Notes: generated from the sequence alone by a model not told the origin. DNA of 64,000 nt from Niabella pedocola (GCF_021044425.1 NZ_JAJNEC010000003.1:592117-656116), one strand, 5' to 3'. Shown: positions 45,428 through 55,249, counted from the first letter of the stretch. Program-made: numbers and translations.

Positions 45428-48400
45428 TTAGAAATTAAGATTGATGCCTATAGAAGATTTCCGTAACAACGGATAACCGAGGCCGGCGCCCAGGTTATTG
45501 ATATCGGGGTACATCCCTCTGGGCATATGATCCCAAATAAACGGATTTTCGATACTGTAGGCTACAGACAGCCGGGTAAACAACGGCTGTTTAAAAACAG
45601 CAGGCGGAACATTATAGCGCAATGTAAGATTCTGTACACGCAGGTAAGCCCCGTTTAAAATAAACCGGGACTGTACCTGTTCATTGTAAGTCTGCGGCGT
45701 TCCGTTGGGCGTGGTGGTATAGATACGTCCGAAATAGGCATCGGGATTATCGGGTGTCCAGTAGTTGAGCTGGTTCTCATACAGGGCACCGTATACCTGC
45801 CAGTTGTTGGGAAAAAACAGATACGAGTTGCTGAACTGATCATTCTTGAGCACCCCGGCAATAACGAAGGAGAAATCAAAATTATAGCAGGACAGGCCAC
45901 CCCTGATGCCGAACTGGTACCGCAGCGAATTATTGCCAATGACCCTGCGGTCGCCCGGATTTGCGAGGGTATTGAGCCCCTGGTTAATGATGCCATTACC
46001 GGTACCCACCGTATCCAGATCTTTATACATTATATCCCCGGGATTGGGAGACTGATTGGCCAGCCTGGGAATTCCGGCTTTTAATTTTCCATTCTTTAAG
46101 ATAGCATCCAGCGACCCCGTTTCAAAATCATCCACTGTATAGAACCGGTCTGTTACATAACCCCAGATATCGCCCATTTTTTGTCCCACATACAACTGGC
46201 TGAGCAGGTTGTTGGGATTATTTACCTTGGTTACCTTAGAAGCGAAATCGTACAGGTTCGCCGAAAGATAGTAAGCTACCTTACCGATCTTGTCCCTCCA
46301 GTTCACTGCTATTTCAAACCCGTTTGTTTTTAGAGAAGCCGAGTTGATCAATGGCGCACTGGTGCCCAGTACGGCCGGAACCGGCGTATTATTGGTACTT
46401 AAAATCCCTTTGGTATTACGGGTGTAAAGATCAACATCGGCCGTTAGTCTATTCTTTAAAGCGGCAATGGTAATGCCGTAGTTCAGGGAGGTTACGGTTT
46501 CCCAGGTATAATCGGGGCTGATGAGCCCGGGCGTGGTTACCGTAACCACTTTGTTCCCGTTATTAAGCCAGGATGGATTGGTGGGGTTCATAGCGGCCAT
46601 AAACTGGTATTCACCGATATTCTGATTCGCAACCGTGCCGAAGGTTGCCCGCAACTTAAGATCATTGATAACCGGCTTTATAAACTGCATAAAGGATTCG
46701 CCGGTTAACCGCCAGCCTAAGGATGCCGAGGGTGCAAAGGTCCAGCGATGTCCTTCAGGAAACCGGGAAGAACCATCGTAGCGTCCGTTCAGTTCCAGCA
46801 GGTACCTATTGTCATAGTCGTAATTCAGGCGGCCAAAGAATCCCCTCGTTGCAAACTGTGAGTAGTTATCCACGCCGGTTACATCACCGGTTGAGGTGGA
46901 TATCGAAGGCAGCTCCTGATTGATGGGTTGCGTTTTGGAGGTAATCTCCTGCTCGTAATTCTTAAATTCCTGGTTGAAGCCGGCCATCAGTGACGCCGTG
47001 TGTTTTTGAACAACCTTTGAATAAGTGGCAAAAATGTTGGTGGTAATGTAATCCTTGGCTTCATTGTTTTTGCTGACCATATCATTGCCAAAGGGCTGGT
47101 TCGACCATCCGTAAGGATCCCGTAAATAAATGAGTTTATTGTAGGAGCTGGTTAATGCGTGATAATTATCATAACTGGCTTCCCCCGTAACCGAAAGCCC
47201 GGTGGCCGGTTTTAATATGATCCGGCCAATCATCCGCAATTGGTCATACCGGAAATTAGTCGGATACGTATTCGATACCAGGTTCTTTCCGGTGGCGATC
47301 TGCCCGGAATACCCGGGGATGGAATCCTCTGCCAGGAAACTCGGGATCCTTACGGCATAGGTATACGGATCTGCATAGCCCGGACGGCGCGTATTGGCAT
47401 AGGTATAATTCGCATCCAGCTGTACATTCATCCATTTTGTAACATCGGTTGTAATGGCCGAGCGGATATTGTACCGTTTGAAATTATCGGCATTCGCCGA
47501 AGGAACCAGGATCCCTTTTTCATTGGTTGTTCCCAATGCAATGCGATAGGTTGTACGGTCGCTGCCACCGCTTATGGAAAGATTATTCATAAACTGGCGG
47601 GAGGCATTCCCCAGGATATCTCCCACTGCATCGTTGCCTTTCAGGTTATAAAAAATACCGTTGTCTGTAGCATATCCCCCGGGATATTGCTGCGGATTGG
47701 AATGATAATCACTGATCAGGGCGATCCATTTTTTGAGATCCTGCCCCTGGCCCACAGAATAGTTTGTGAGTCCGCCATCGATCAGCGCCTGAAGACTTCG
47801 TTGGGGCGTGGCCTTCCGTGGCAGCGCATCCGGTGTTGCAAAAACAATATTATTACTGTAGTTGAATTGCGGCTTCTGATTCTTTTTCCCCTTCTTCGTG
47901 GTAATCAATACCACTCCGTAGGCCGATCGTGAACCATAGATCGCAGCAGAGCCGGCATCTTTCAGAACGGTTATGGTTTCAATATCATTGGGATCTATTA
48001 AATTGAGCGGACCGTCGAATACGGTGTTGTCTACGAGGATCAGCGGTGCCCCGGTATTTATGGAAGCGTTCAGCGCCGTGCCAAAATCCGTTCCGCCTCT
48101 GATGTTTATGGAAGCCCCTTCACCGGGCCTACCTGAAGGAATGGTAACCTGTAAGCCCGGCACTACGCCCCGCAACAATGATGCTGTGGTACTTACCGGC
48201 CGTTCTCCCAGTATATCATCCATTTTTACGGTGGCAATGGCCCCGGTAACCTTATCTTTCCGTTGGGTACCATACCCTACCACCACAACATCCGATAACC
48301 CCTTTACATCACTTTTTAACGTTGCGTCAATTTTTGATTGATCTGTTAATTTCAGTTCGCTGATTTCATAGCCCACACCGGAAATAACGATTGTACCCGG

Positions 48401-48607
48401 CAGGGGTACCGTAATCTGAAATGCGCCACGGGAATCTGTGGCTACGGAGTTTTGCGTTCCTTTTGCTGTAATGGTGATACCGGGCAATAATTGCCCGCCT
48501 TCATCCCTGACGATACCGGTCACCTGTGTTTCGCTGTTCTGTGCATATGTTACCATCGAACAGCATAATACCCATAAAACGAGTAATTGTTTGTTGATCC
48601 TTCTCAT
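45428..48607 (-). CDS. susC: SusC-like TonB-dependent outer-membrane transporter (locus 2)
   Basis: A 1059-residue protein with signal peptide (ending V-T-Y-A-Q-N). Carboxypeptidase-regulatory-like domain (about 28-100), the D-V-V-V-V-G-Y-G-T-Q-R-K-D-K block, plug domain (about 112-230, with V-L-K-D-A-G-S-A-A-I-Y-G-S-R), then the barrel to a C-terminal phenylalanine. It differs enough from the locus-1 SusC to indicate another glycan. The upstream beta-propeller gene ends 120 bases away; two hairpins in that gap may modulate read-through. Confidence 0.95.
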   Translation of the reverse strand: MRRINKQLLVLWVLCCSMVTYAQNSETQVTGIVRDEGGQLLPGITITAKGTQNSVATDSRGAFQITVPLPGTIVISGVGYEISELKLTDQSKIDATLKSDVKGLSDVVVVGYGTQRKDKVTGAIATVKMDDILGERPVSTTASLLRGVVPGLQVTIPSGRPGEGASINIRGGTDFGTALNASINTGAPLILVDNTVFDGPLNLIDPNDIETITVLKDAGSAAIYGSRSAYGVVLITTKKGKKNQKPQFNYSNNIVFATPDALPRKATPQRSLQALIDGGLTNYSVGQGQDLKKWIALISDYHSNPQQYPGGYATDNGIFYNLKGNDAVGDILGNASRQFMNNLSISGGSDRTTYRIALGTTNEKGILVPSANADNFKRYNIRSAITTDVTKWMNVQLDANYTYANTRRPGYADPYTYAVRIPSFLAEDSIPGYSGQIATGKNLVSNTYPTNFRYDQLRMIGRIILKPATGLSVTGEASYDNYHALTSSYNKLIYLRDPYGWSNQPFGNDMVSKNNEAKDYITTNIFATYSKVVQKHTASLMAGFNQEFKNYEQEITSKTQPINQELPSISTSTGDVTGVDNYSQFATRGFFGRLNYDYDNRYLLELNGRYDGSSRFPEGHRWTFAPSASLGWRLTGESFMQFIKPVINDLKLRATFGTVANQNIGEYQFMAAMNPTNPSWLNNGNKVVTVTTPGLISPDYTWETVTSLNYGITIAALKNRLTADVDLYTRNTKGILSTNNTPVPAVLGTSAPLINSASLKTNGFEIAVNWRDKIGKVAYYLSANLYDFASKVTKVNNPNNLLSQLYVGQKMGDIWGYVTDRFYTVDDFETGSLDAILKNGKLKAGIPRLANQSPNPGDIMYKDLDTVGTGNGIINQGLNTLANPGDRRVIGNNSLRYQFGIRGGLSCYNFDFSFVIAGVLKNDQFSNSYLFFPNNWQVYGALYENQLNYWTPDNPDAYFGRIYTTTPNGTPQTYNEQVQSRFILNGAYLRVQNLTLRYNVPPAVFKQPLFTRLSVAYSIENPFIWDHMPRGMYPDINNLGAGLGYPLLRKSSIGINLNF

Positions 48608-48661
48608 AATTAAAACATATGGTTGTTTTTGTAATAAAAATTTTAAGCAGCAGGCATGTCC

Positions 48662-48702
48662 TGCCCTTGGGCAAGCAAATGCCCTGTATGCCTGAAGGCA
48701 TA
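48662..48702 (-). promoter_or_regulatory. Two short hairpins in the leader of SusC (locus 2)
   Basis: TATGCCT / AGGCATA (48687-48702, two-base loop) and TGCCC / GGGCA (48662-48673) are perfect short inverted repeats between the beta-propeller gene and susC. Neither has a T-tract, so they are not classical terminators. They may set the expression ratio between the two genes or protect the RNA end. Confidence 0.35.
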
Positions 48703-48727
48703 TACCCCGAATCTTATATTGATTGTA

Positions 48728-49891
48728 TTATTTCTTTGACAACGGGAAACAAATATTGAAACTGTTGTATTCAAAACCGGTATGGGTTGCATCACCCTTA
48801 CCTGGCTCTTTTATGGAAGCCGCTGCAAATAATGCCTGCAGGTTGCCGTTTTTATCCTGTAGCAGGAAAGGCCGCTCCAGGTGTGCCAGTTCTATTGCAG
48901 GCCTTCCCTTTATCTTTAATTTCCGCAACGCTACCAATGAATGTGTTGCGGCATTCCAGTGCAGTCCGTCTTTCGAAGTAACCAATGCCAGGGCTCCAAA
49001 TTGGGGAGCCAGCACCTTGTCATTCGAATAATATTTTACAACGGCATAAAAGCGTTTCCTCCGGCGATCGTACCACAGGTAAGGATCTTCGCAAGCCAGG
49101 TCTGCAGTTGTAAATACCTGTCCCAATAAACGGAAAGGCCGGTCCGGCTGGTCACTCACTGCCATCCACATGGTCATATGTCCCACATCGGGTCTTCGCG
49201 ATTTAAACATCATATAGTATTTGTTATCCGGCCCACTGGTAACGCTGGGATTGGTGGCCACCTCAAATGTATGTTCATTATCAGGCTGCATTAATGGCCC
49301 CGGCGGTTTTTGAAACCGACCGCTTATAAGATCCGTAAGGCTGGCGGCTTTTATAACACCGATCTTTTGGGTGCAATTATATTTCAGCCAATGCAGCCAG
49401 TCTTTACCAACGGTACGGTTATCCGAAAAATGGAAATCCGTATCAAAGGAGTTGCTGATATAATACAGGTAATAATACGATCCGAATTTACGGATCTGCG
49501 GATTGTGCATCGTGTAACGATCCCAGCTGCCGGCATTGCCGCTGCCCCGCAGGATCGTTTTTACATAATGGTACGGACCCGCCGCCTTGTCGGCAACGGC
49601 ATAGGCAATTTCAGAATACTTCAGCCAGCCGCTAAAGCCGTTAAAAATATAGTTCATCGAATCATCTGCCTCCGTACGCGTTCCATGCGGCCACCTGGAA
49701 TAAAACATATGATAGCGCCCGTCTTCACCTTTTATTACGCTGCTGCACCAGGTATAAAATGAATCCGATACAAATAGCGCCGATGGATGCACCACTGCCG
49801 GCATCCTGCTTTGCAGGTTCAGGTCATCCTGGGCAAAAAGCACCGGTGCCCACCAAAGCAGGACCGCTAAAAAACAGCTTTTCTTTTCCAT
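48728..49891 (-). CDS. Secreted five-bladed beta-propeller glycosidase-like protein
   Basis: A 387-residue protein with signal peptide (ending V-L-F-A-Q). The repeated pattern of G-x-Y-Y-x-Y-Y, Y-Y-M-M-F-K-S and F-Y-A-V-V-K strands resembles GH43/GH32/GH117-type five-bladed propellers. Candidate catalytic acids are the Asp in N-P-S-V-T-S-G-P-D, E-D in A-C-E-D-P-Y-L-W, and the Glu in H-L-E-R-P-F-L-L. I cannot fix the family. It is the first gene of the SusC/SusD/sulfatase operon and has the locus-2 motif upstream, so it probably acts on the same sulfated or fucose-containing glycan, perhaps as an exo-enzyme. Confidence 0.68.
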   Translation of the reverse strand: MEKKSCFLAVLLWWAPVLFAQDDLNLQSRMPAVVHPSALFVSDSFYTWCSSVIKGEDGRYHMFYSRWPHGTRTEADDSMNYIFNGFSGWLKYSEIAYAVADKAAGPYHYVKTILRGSGNAGSWDRYTMHNPQIRKFGSYYYLYYISNSFDTDFHFSDNRTVGKDWLHWLKYNCTQKIGVIKAASLTDLISGRFQKPPGPLMQPDNEHTFEVATNPSVTSGPDNKYYMMFKSRRPDVGHMTMWMAVSDQPDRPFRLLGQVFTTADLACEDPYLWYDRRRKRFYAVVKYYSNDKVLAPQFGALALVTSKDGLHWNAATHSLVALRKLKIKGRPAIELAHLERPFLLQDKNGNLQALFAAASIKEPGKGDATHTGFEYNSFNICFPLSKK

Positions 49892-50218
49892 TTTATCTTT
49901 ATTTGATAAGGGTCTGCGGCCGGCCGCAGGAAAAATCCGTTACCGGCCTCCAGATGACATATTATATAATTCGGCAGTTTTCTATGTAGTTGTTGCAACC
50001 GGCACATGCCGTATACCGCATCTTCGTTATCCATTACAAAGGAAATACATCTGCTACATTCAACCATTCCTGAAATGTGCCAATACCTGCACTATTTTAA
50101 CACAATTGTATTTCCCTACATAAAAACTGTATAAGTGCTGCTGCTTCAGGATGCGTCAGGCAACAGCTGTCTGCATCAGGATCCCGGCGCCCTGGTCGCT
50201 TACCGGATAATGATACAG
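49892..50218. other. 327-base intergenic region with locus-2 promoter motif
   Basis: This gap lies between the GH29 gene and the beta-propeller gene (both minus strand). It contains the conserved motif at 50076-50105 and, 28 bases further along the minus strand, TATTTCCTTTG as a possible -7 region. It is the likely promoter of the SusC operon. No gene was recognised in it. Confidence 0.5.
50076..50105 (-). promoter_or_regulatory. Locus-2 conserved 30-bp motif, copy 2
   Basis: Begins TGTGCCAATACCTGCAC and continues TATTTTAACACAA on the plus strand. It matches the copy at 55310-55339 at 27 of 30 positions. Both copies lie upstream of minus-strand operons of locus 2, with a TATTTC(C)TTTG-like element about 28 bases downstream. 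A probable binding site for the AraC protein encoded at 55379-56239. Confidence 0.6.
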
Positions 50219-51526
50219 CTAGTTTCGGATCAGGGGAACCGTTTCGGTATGTTTATCCATTTCCAATACCAGCACCGAATCATTTTCATCCGGCAGCTGT
50301 TCCGGAAGCGGCAGAATGATCTGTTCCTGCTCCAGCCTGAAGGGTATTTTACCGCCCTGCATAAAATAAGCTTTCTTTACTTTAAGGCCCGGTATAGCCG
50401 GCACCTTCAGCGGTCCGGCAGGTTTTTTAAAAAGATGGATATAGATCTTATTCCCTTTTCGGGTAAAAGCCCGTACGCTATCCGGAGGGAAAGGTCCGCC
50501 CTTGGTAGCATAAATGGATGCACCATATTTCTTTAGCCAGTTGCCCATTTCGCGCAGGCGTACAACCTGCCGGTCTTCGATCCGGCCATCGGGCATGGGC
50601 CCGATATTCAGCAAGAGGTTGCCGTTACCGCCGGCGGTGCTCGCCAGGGTGCGGATACATTGTTCCAGTGATTTCATTGCATCATTGGGTTTCCAGGCCC
50701 ATTGTTTACAAAGTGTAATACAGGATTCCCATGGATCCGTCATATTGATGCCACCGATCTTTTGTTCGGGTGTGGCATAATCGCCGGTTGTTGCAGGGCC
50801 CATTACTTCATGCGTACCCTTTCCCAGCCGGTTGTTGATGATCACTTCCGGATCCAGCTTCCGTAAAAAATCATAGATCTCCCGGCCGTGTGCTGCGGTC
50901 CAGGGCGCCTCCCAGTTTCCGTCGAACCAGAGCATATAGGGATGATAATTGGTCACCAGTTCGGTCAGCTGGTTCTTCATATACTGTATAAATTGCTGCA
51001 TGTCTGCCTTTGGATCCGGTACTGCATTACCGTCGTTATGCAGGGGGTAACGCCGGTCGTACCAATCCAGTACCGTATAATAGATACAGAATTTGATATT
51101 GTATTTTTTGCACGCTTTTGCCAATGCCCCTACCACATCTTTTTTATAGGGTGTATTCATGATATTATAGGCCGTATAGGCTGTAGGCCAAAGGCAAAAA
51201 CCATCGTGATGCTTTGCAGTAATGGTGAGGTATTTCATCCCGGCATCTCGGGCGGTTTTTACCCATGCATCCGCGTCGAATGATACCGGATCAAATTTTT
51301 TATACAGACTGTCGTAATCGTTTTGGGTTACTCCGTGGTTGCGCGACCAGCCGATCTCTGTTCCCCGTAGCGTAACCGGTCCCCAATGAATAAACATTCC
51401 AAACCGTTTATCCATAAACCCCTCCATTGTTTTTTTGCTGATGGTACTGTATGGCGCCTGCTCCTGTGCCACCAGGAGGCCGCTGCTTATAAGGATCAGT
51501 AACCCGATCATTTGTATCTGCTTCAT
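50219..51526 (-). CDS. Secreted GH29 alpha-L-fucosidase
   Basis: A 435-residue protein with signal peptide (ending L-L-V-A-Q). GH29 stretches: F-G-M-F-I-H-W-G-P near residue 45, K-Y-L-T-I-T-A-K-H-H-D-G-F-C-L-W with the substrate-binding histidines, nucleophile Asp202 in W-F-D-G-N-W, and N-L-L-L-N-I-G-P-M-P-D-G in the second half. It hydrolyses alpha-L-fucosides with retention; linkage preference is not evident. It is the last gene of the operon with FucP and the L-fucose catabolic enzymes, 29 bases after fucP, which strongly supports L-fucose as the released sugar. Confidence 0.95.
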   Translation of the reverse strand: MKQIQMIGLLILISSGLLVAQEQAPYSTISKKTMEGFMDKRFGMFIHWGPVTLRGTEIGWSRNHGVTQNDYDSLYKKFDPVSFDADAWVKTARDAGMKYLTITAKHHDGFCLWPTAYTAYNIMNTPYKKDVVGALAKACKKYNIKFCIYYTVLDWYDRRYPLHNDGNAVPDPKADMQQFIQYMKNQLTELVTNYHPYMLWFDGNWEAPWTAAHGREIYDFLRKLDPEVIINNRLGKGTHEVMGPATTGDYATPEQKIGGINMTDPWESCITLCKQWAWKPNDAMKSLEQCIRTLASTAGGNGNLLLNIGPMPDGRIEDRQVVRLREMGNWLKKYGASIYATKGGPFPPDSVRAFTRKGNKIYIHLFKKPAGPLKVPAIPGLKVKKAYFMQGGKIPFRLEQEQIILPLPEQLPDENDSVLVLEMDKHTETVPLIRN

Positions 51527-51555
51527 TGTTTATACCTTTTTAAATGATGTTATTG

Positions 51556-52830
51556 TTATTTGTTATTTCCGTACCGGGGCCGGTGTCCTTTTACCGCAAA
51601 ATACAGCACATATATATAGCAGAGCGCCGGAAAGATAAATGCCCAGCCAATACCCATCCGGTCCGAAACCAGGCCCATTGCCGGTGGGATCAATGCACCG
51701 CCCACAATACCCATGATCAATAAGGAAGAACCTGTTTTTGTATGGCGGCCCAGGCCATCGATACTTAAGGTAAAAATGACCGGGTACATAATGGATGTCA
51801 GCAAGCCTACCATCGATAACAGGAATAAGGATCCATAACCATTCACCAACATAGCCAACACCACCAGCAGGAAGGCGCCTCCCGCAGAAACAACCAGCAT
51901 CCGCGATGCAGCCGCCTTCCGCAGTATATAGGCTCCACCCAGCCTGCCCGCCAATACCAGTGCCATAAACAGTGAAATAAACAATGCCGCCTTCTGTTGT
52001 GTGAGTCCCGGCACCTTAAGCGATTGCGCATACCGGATTAAAAAGCTTACGATGCCCACCTCGGCACCTACATAACAAAACACCGCACCGGCCCCCAGCA
52101 ACAGGTGCGGATAATGGAGCATTGCTTTAAAGGAATGCGTTCCTGTGGCTTCATCCCGGATCGGCGGAAGTTTTATAAACAGCAATACCAGGGCCATTAT
52201 CAGAAACAACAATGCCAGCGAAACATAGGGCAGTTTTACAAGATTGGCCTCGGCTGCCAGGAAGTTTTGCAATTGACTTGCGGAGTATGTTTGGATCACC
52301 GTTTCCGGGATATCTTCTTTATGTAACAGCAGTAATGCTCCGATATACGGCGCAACGGTTGCACCCACAGATCCTACTGCTGCAGACAGACTTAATCTGC
52401 TGGATGCTTCAGACGGATCCCCTAATTTGGAAATATAGGGGGTGGCTGTTACTTCCAGGAACGTAAATCCTGCCGCCATGATAAACAGCGCCCCCAGGAA
52501 CAGGGGGTAGTAACGGATTTCTGCAGCGGGGTAAAACAGCGCGGCCCCGGCAGCGGCTACCAGCAGCCCGGTTACCATGCCGGCTTTGTAGCCTTTCCGG
52601 TGAATATACATACCGGCCGGTATGGCCAGCAGGAAATAAGCCCCGAAGAAGGCCGATTGTATCAGCGATGACTGAAAATCGGTTAACCGGCAGGCGCGTT
52701 TCAGGTGCGGGATCAATATATCATTGATGTTCCGGCTCATGTTCCAGAAGAACATCAGGCTCATTACAATACACAATGGCACCAGGAAGCGGGCCGGTTT
52801 TGATATGGATAATGTAGACACTCCGATCAA
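51556..52830 (-). CDS. fucP: L-fucose:H+ symporter-like permease
   Basis: A 424-residue MFS protein with 12 hydrophobic segments. FucP hallmarks: W-N-M-S-R-N-I-N-D-I-L-I-P-H-L (about 29-43, with the proton-linked Asp), S-A-F-F-G-A-Y-F-L-L-A-I-P-A-G near residues 58-72, and G-F-T-F-L-E-V-T-A-T-P-Y with the conserved Glu. The frame starts at a TTG that overlaps the stop of the mutarotase gene (TTGA); GTG three codons later is an alternative. This overlap implies coupled translation. Imports L-fucose or a related deoxy sugar set free by the fucosidase. Confidence 0.9.
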   Translation of the reverse strand: MIGVSTLSISKPARFLVPLCIVMSLMFFWNMSRNINDILIPHLKRACRLTDFQSSLIQSAFFGAYFLLAIPAGMYIHRKGYKAGMVTGLLVAAAGAALFYPAAEIRYYPLFLGALFIMAAGFTFLEVTATPYISKLGDPSEASSRLSLSAAVGSVGATVAPYIGALLLLHKEDIPETVIQTYSASQLQNFLAAEANLVKLPYVSLALLFLIMALVLLFIKLPPIRDEATGTHSFKAMLHYPHLLLGAGAVFCYVGAEVGIVSFLIRYAQSLKVPGLTQQKAALFISLFMALVLAGRLGGAYILRKAAASRMLVVSAGGAFLLVVLAMLVNGYGSLFLLSMVGLLTSIMYPVIFTLSIDGLGRHTKTGSSLLIMGIVGGALIPPAMGLVSDRMGIGWAFIFPALCYIYVLYFAVKGHRPRYGNNK

Positions 52831-53168
52831 TTGTAAAGCTTAAAAATCTGTTTCATTTCTACCCAGTGTTCACCCGGTTTTGCAAAGGACAGCCGTTGCT
52901 GGAATGCATTCATCAGCCGGGCCCATTCCTGTTGCCGCGGCAATGCGGCCATGGCCTCGAAGCCGGCTTGCAGATCGAAATCATCGGCCGTTTCCAGGAT
53001 CATCACTAACCGGTTCCCTGCCCGGTAAATATCCATTGTATGCATGCCGCAACTCCGGATGCCGCTGATAATTTCCGGCCACACCTGATCCTCCCGGTGA
53101 TGGGCGTCATACCGGCCAATCAGTTCCGGATCATCTTTCAGATCTAACGTTAAACAAAAGCGTTTCAT
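52827..53168 (-). CDS. L-rhamnose/L-fucose mutarotase-family protein (cytoplasmic)
   Basis: A 113-residue protein without a signal peptide, of the RhaM/DUF718 ferredoxin-like family: M-K-R-F-C-L-T-L-D-L-K-D-D-P at the start, Y-D-A-H-H-R-E-D-Q-V-W-P-E with the catalytic His, R-L-V-M-I-L-E-T, and W-V-E-M-K-Q-I-F at the end. Here it should convert the alpha and beta anomers of L-fucose for the dehydrogenase step. It lies between L-fuconate dehydratase (11 bases) and fucP (overlapping). The homologue at 35151-35585 has a lipoprotein signal, this one does not. Confidence 0.88.
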   Translation of the reverse strand: MKRFCLTLDLKDDPELIGRYDAHHREDQVWPEIISGIRSCGMHTMDIYRAGNRLVMILETADDFDLQAGFEAMAALPRQQEWARLMNAFQQRLSFAKPGEHWVEMKQIFKLYN

Positions 53169-53179
53169 CTTTCATCATT

Positions 53180-54406
53180 TTATGGTTCTATCAGTGCACA
53201 GGAGCTGCCCGGCTCCTGCGGCGTTTTATATTTTCCGTTTTCAATCTGTACAGGGTGAACAAATTGTTTTTTCAAATGCGGGATATGTTCCAGGAACAGT
53301 GCCTCATGTCCCAGCTTGATATGATTAAACAATACCAGGTGCTGATGCAGCTGTCCCATATCACCTACATGCGGTACTACGGGGATGCCATATTTCCGGC
53401 AAAGCAAACTAACCGTAATGAATTCGCTTACGCCCCCCAATCGAACCGCGTCGGCCTGGATAAAGCCCGCGCATTTTGCCTGCAGGTAATTTTTAAAGAT
53501 CACCCTGTTGGGCACATGCTCCCCAATGGCCAGTGGCACGGGCGCAATGGCTTCCGCCAACACGCGGTGCGCGGCGACATCATCCGGATGGGTAGGTTCT
53601 TCGATCCAGTAGGGTTTTACAGCGCTCAGTGAACGGCAGATCTGCAGCGCCTGCGGCAGGGTCCACTGCTGATTGGCATCCAGCATCACTTTTACCGTAT
53701 CACCGGCGGTTGCCCTTACGATATGAGCCCTCCGGATATCGCGTTCGGCATCGGCCGATCCTACCTTTAACTTCAGGGCAGAAAACCCGTTGTCAATAGC
53801 CCTGCGGCAGTTTTCACGAATTTTTTCATCATCGTAATTAAACCATCCTACTGAAGTATCATAGCCCGGGTATCCGGTTTCCAGGATCGACTCCCTCAGG
53901 GTGCTCGTTGCCTCCTGACTACGGATAAGGGTGACAGCTTCCTCCCTGCTCAACACATCTTCCAGGTAACTCAGGTCCAGCGTATGTACCAGTTGTTCTG
54001 CGCTGAGATCGATCAGCAATTTCCAGAGGGGTACACCTCTTTTTTGCGCCCAAAGATCATAACAGGCATTGGTTACCGATGCCAGTGCCAGGTGCACGAT
54101 CCCCTTGTGCGGGCCCAGCCACCGGAACTGCTGTTCGTTTGACAAGCGGTTGAACCAATGACCAAAGTCCGACATCACCGTTTCGATATCCAGCCCTTTT
54201 AATGTATTTGCGTAAAATGCGGCGGCCTTACATACCAGGTCATTTCCCTCACCCAGTGTAAAGGCAAAACCGGTACCCCTGATCCCACTATCATCTACCA
54301 GCTCTGTAACCGCATACGAATAAACCGGATCCCGGTGCACCGCATCGCTGCCTGCTCCTCCTGATAATGAAAATCGTCTGTCCTTAATCGCTATATCCCG
54401 GATCAT
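53180..54406 (-). CDS. fucD: L-fuconate dehydratase
   Basis: A 408-residue enolase-superfamily enzyme. K212-L-K214 at the second barrel strand, metal ligands at D243 (M-L-D-A-N-Q-Q-W), the Glu of W-I-E-E-P-T-H-P-D-D and the Glu of I-G-E-H-V-P-N-R, then F-I-Q-A-D-A-V-R-L-G-G and V-P-H-V-G-D-M-G-Q-L with the second-face His. These match bacterial L-fuconate dehydratases closely. Reaction: L-fuconate to 2-keto-3-deoxy-L-fuconate plus water. Its neighbours (SDR upstream, mutarotase, FucP, GH29 downstream) fit the non-phosphorylating L-fucose route. Confidence 0.88.
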   Translation of the reverse strand: MIRDIAIKDRRFSLSGGAGSDAVHRDPVYSYAVTELVDDSGIRGTGFAFTLGEGNDLVCKAAAFYANTLKGLDIETVMSDFGHWFNRLSNEQQFRWLGPHKGIVHLALASVTNACYDLWAQKRGVPLWKLLIDLSAEQLVHTLDLSYLEDVLSREEAVTLIRSQEATSTLRESILETGYPGYDTSVGWFNYDDEKIRENCRRAIDNGFSALKLKVGSADAERDIRRAHIVRATAGDTVKVMLDANQQWTLPQALQICRSLSAVKPYWIEEPTHPDDVAAHRVLAEAIAPVPLAIGEHVPNRVIFKNYLQAKCAGFIQADAVRLGGVSEFITVSLLCRKYGIPVVPHVGDMGQLHQHLVLFNHIKLGHEALFLEHIPHLKKQFVHPVQIENGKYKTPQEPGSSCALIEP

Positions 54407-54487
54407 ATATTCTTCCCGTCAAATGTTTAATAAAAATGTCATTCATACAGAACCGCCGCATTGTATGCATCGCTCCGGTTCTGTGTT

Positions 54488-55249
54488 TTACCGTTTGTAC
54501 CCCAGTTCTGCTCCTCCACCCACGGGCAGGATACAGCCTGTTATAAACCGCGCTTTTTCGGAAACCAGGAATACGCAGGCATCTGCAATCACATCCGCTT
54601 CGGGACAATAGCCCAGTGGATGGATCCCGTCAAGATAGGTTTCAATATCCGCCGTATCCGGCTGTTCGGCTGCCCATTCCCGCAGCAACGGCGTCCATAC
54701 TCCGGCCGGGGCCACAGCGTTCACCCGGATGCCATAAGTGGCATAGTCCAGTGCCATCGATTTGGTAAGCGCATCCACAGCACCCTTGGTTGCGGTATAT
54801 ACAGCATGATTGGCCTGCCCGATGCGGCCCACCATACTGCTTGTATTTAAGATACATCCTTTCGATTGTTGTAATGCCGCAAGCCCGCACCGCGTTGTTA
54901 AATAAATGCTGAATACGTTTACCTGCATCAAGGCCTGCCATTCGCCAACCGTAGTTTCATGCAACGGTTTTGCCGGTGCAGCAATACCCGCATTGTTATG
55001 TATACAATCGATTCTTCCGTAATGCCGTTCGACCTGGGCGATGGCTGTTTTTACCTGTGTTTCGTCGGATACATCGCATGGCAGATACAGATCTGCGTTG
55101 CCCGGCTTTGCACTCAACCGTTCCATCGTTTCCCGCTGTACGTCCAGCACCGCCACCCGCGCGCCTTCACCGATATAGGCCTTTACACATTCATAACCGA
55201 TACCGCTGGCCCCGCCCGTAACAACAATCACTTTATTTGATAATACCAT
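54488..55249 (-). CDS. Short-chain dehydrogenase, likely 2-keto-3-deoxy-L-fuconate dehydrogenase
   Basis: A 253-residue classical SDR: T-G-G-A-S-G-I-G at 11-18, N-N-A-G at 85-88, Ser137/138, Y151 and K155 (Y-T-A-T-K). Size and context suggest the NAD-dependent oxidation of 2-keto-3-deoxy-L-fuconate to the diketo acid, the step after fucD. An L-fucose dehydrogenase role is the alternative and cannot be ruled out by sequence. First gene of the locus-2 catabolic operon, with the conserved promoter motif 61 bases upstream and an AraC gene diverging from it. Confidence 0.82.
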   Translation of the reverse strand: MVLSNKVIVVTGGASGIGYECVKAYIGEGARVAVLDVQRETMERLSAKPGNADLYLPCDVSDETQVKTAIAQVERHYGRIDCIHNNAGIAAPAKPLHETTVGEWQALMQVNVFSIYLTTRCGLAALQQSKGCILNTSSMVGRIGQANHAVYTATKGAVDALTKSMALDYATYGIRVNAVAPAGVWTPLLREWAAEQPDTADIETYLDGIHPLGYCPEADVIADACVFLVSEKARFITGCILPVGGGAELGYKR

